This document shows positions 6,454-7,153 of a stretch of DNA of 7,153 bases, piece by piece (the first letter of the stretch is position 1; each line of letters starts with the position of its first letter). Both the position numbers and the translations under genes were made by a program. Under the pieces are notes generated by a model. The model was not told the DNA's origin, searched no databases, and worked only from the letters and a program-made list of their open reading frames with translations. Origin of the DNA: an uncultured Oscillospiraceae bacterium (lineage in GTDB: Bacteria; Bacillota; Clostridia; Oscillospirales; Acutalibacteraceae); assembly GCA_902461995.1 (NCBI GenBank), contig CABQAA010000104.1, positions 1 through 7,153 on the forward strand. The letters run 5' to 3'.

Positions 6454-7122
6454 ATGAGTTTTATGGACATGATCAAAAAAAGTGTGCTCGAGCAGTTCGA
6501 AAGCGTGACGGTGGGACAGATGGCGCTGTCGGTCGGGGTGGCGTTTTTGATGGGCATCTTCATCCTGCTCGTTTACCGCCAGACCTTCCGCGGCGTGCTC
6601 TACTCCAAGGGTTTCGCTTTCTCGCTGGTCCTCCTCGCCATGGTCACGGCCTTGGTTATCCGCACCATCAGCTCCAACCTGGCGTTGTCCCTCGGTATGG
6701 TCGGCGCCCTGTCCATCGTCCGGTTCCGCACCGCGATCAAGGACCCGGTGGATACGGTGTTCATGTTCTGGGCCATCACCTGCGGCATCATGACCGGGGC
6801 CGGACAGTATCTGGTGGGGGCCTTTGCCTGCTTCGGCGTGGGCCTACTCTATTTCGTCATCTCCCTGTTCCACAAGAAGCTCCAGAGCCCCTACCTGTTG
6901 GTGCTGCGGTATGAGCCCGAAAAATCCGCCAATATCGGCAAAGCCCTTAAGACCCTTCCCCGTCACCGGGTCAAGTCCCGCACCATGACCCGGGACGGCG
7001 CCGAGCTGACCCTGGAAATCTCACTGAAGGACAGCGAAATGGCTACCATCGACCGGTTCCTGCAGGTGGACGGTGTCCTCGATGCCAGCCTAGTCAGCTA
7101 CGAAGGCGAATTCGGGCTGTAA
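6454..7122 (+). CDS. DUF4956 family membrane protein
   Basis: A 222-residue integral membrane protein whose function is not established. Hydrophobic segments lie at about 19-41, 53-69, 77-90, 101-116 and 120-139. The family signature GALSIVRFRTAIKDP (84-98) is an Arg-rich motif at the end of the third segment. Residues 147-222 form a soluble tail with alternating strands and helices (LLVLRYEP, NIGKALKTL, ELTLEISL, MATIDRFLQV, DASLVSYEG), a ferredoxin or ACT-like beta-alpha-beta-beta-alpha-beta pattern. The overall plan of hydrophobic segments, a conserved Gly-Arg motif and an ACT-like tail recalls MgtC proteins, but I can only suggest that link. AGGAGG lies 7 bases before the ATG, 28 bases after the VTC stop, in the same operon. 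Being paired with a soluble VTC enzyme, it is the natural candidate for a membrane anchor or polymer conduit. Confidence 0.9.
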   Translation: MSFMDMIKKSVLEQFESVTVGQMALSVGVAFLMGIFILLVYRQTFRGVLYSKGFAFSLVLLAMVTALVIRTISSNLALSLGMVGALSIVRFRTAIKDPVDTVFMFWAITCGIMTGAGQYLVGAFACFGVGLLYFVISLFHKKLQSPYLLVLRYEPEKSANIGKALKTLPRHRVKSRTMTRDGAELTLEISLKDSEMATIDRFLQVDGVLDASLVSYEGEFGL

Positions 7123-7153
7123 GGGCCGACAACTAGCCACGACATGAAACGGG

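Noticed and set aside
7123..7153. A possible next gene starting with ATG at 7144 (Met-Lys-Arg).
   Set aside because: Only ten bases are visible and no ribosome binding site precedes it. The operon may continue, and no terminator is seen after the DUF4956 stop, but a gene cannot be supported.
1..7153. CRISPR arrays, tRNA or rRNA genes, insertion sequences and prophage signs.
   Set aside because: I saw no regularly spaced direct repeats, no transposase or integrase frames, no terminal inverted repeats and no recognisable tRNA arms. The window is filled by five genes and one control region.

Overview
The window looks like a GC-rich chromosome segment from an anaerobic Gram-positive bacterium of the Clostridia type, probably a gut or rumen lineage close to Ruminococcaceae/Oscillospiraceae. 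This is inferred from the gene families, strong AGGAGG-type ribosome binding sites, TTG starts and sigma-A-like promoters. No marker gene is present, so the taxonomy is tentative.

There are two divergent transcription units. On the minus strand (about 2453 down to 1) lies the head of a V-type (A/V) ATPase/ATP synthase operon. It encodes a small peripheral-stalk coiled-coil subunit (AhaH/NtpF type, 2042-2371), then, after a 108-base gap, the large membrane subunit I (1-1933), whose last few residues are cut off by the window edge. The operon presumably continues with K, E, C, F, A, B and D outside the window.

On the plus strand (about 2556-7122) is a three-gene operon. It encodes a 979-residue membrane-anchored surface protein with three tandem lamin-tail domains, a chitobiase-C-terminal-like module and a CotH kinase domain (2799-5738); a stand-alone VTC-type polyphosphate polymerase domain (5751-6425); and a DUF4956 membrane protein with a cytosolic C-terminal domain (6454-7122). 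The genes are 12 and 28 bases apart, each with a strong ribosome binding site. CotH, VTC and DUF4956 genes recur together in bacteria. A reasonable but unproven reading is that VTC makes a polyphosphate-like polymer at the inner membrane face, DUF4956 is its membrane partner, and CotH carries out a phosphotransfer reaction outside the cell.

The 427-base divergent region (2372-2798) is the least explained part. It holds a good promoter toward the ATPase operon (2448-2476), a probable extended -10 promoter toward the CotH operon (2556-2584), and a roughly 200-base CotH leader. The leader contains a long imperfect hairpin closed by a TTCG tetraloop and followed by seven Ts (2604-2667), a second small hairpin with a T run (2671-2694), and a perfect 8-1-8 inverted repeat (2727-2743). 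This arrangement suggests leader attenuation or a short independent RNA upstream of the CotH operon.
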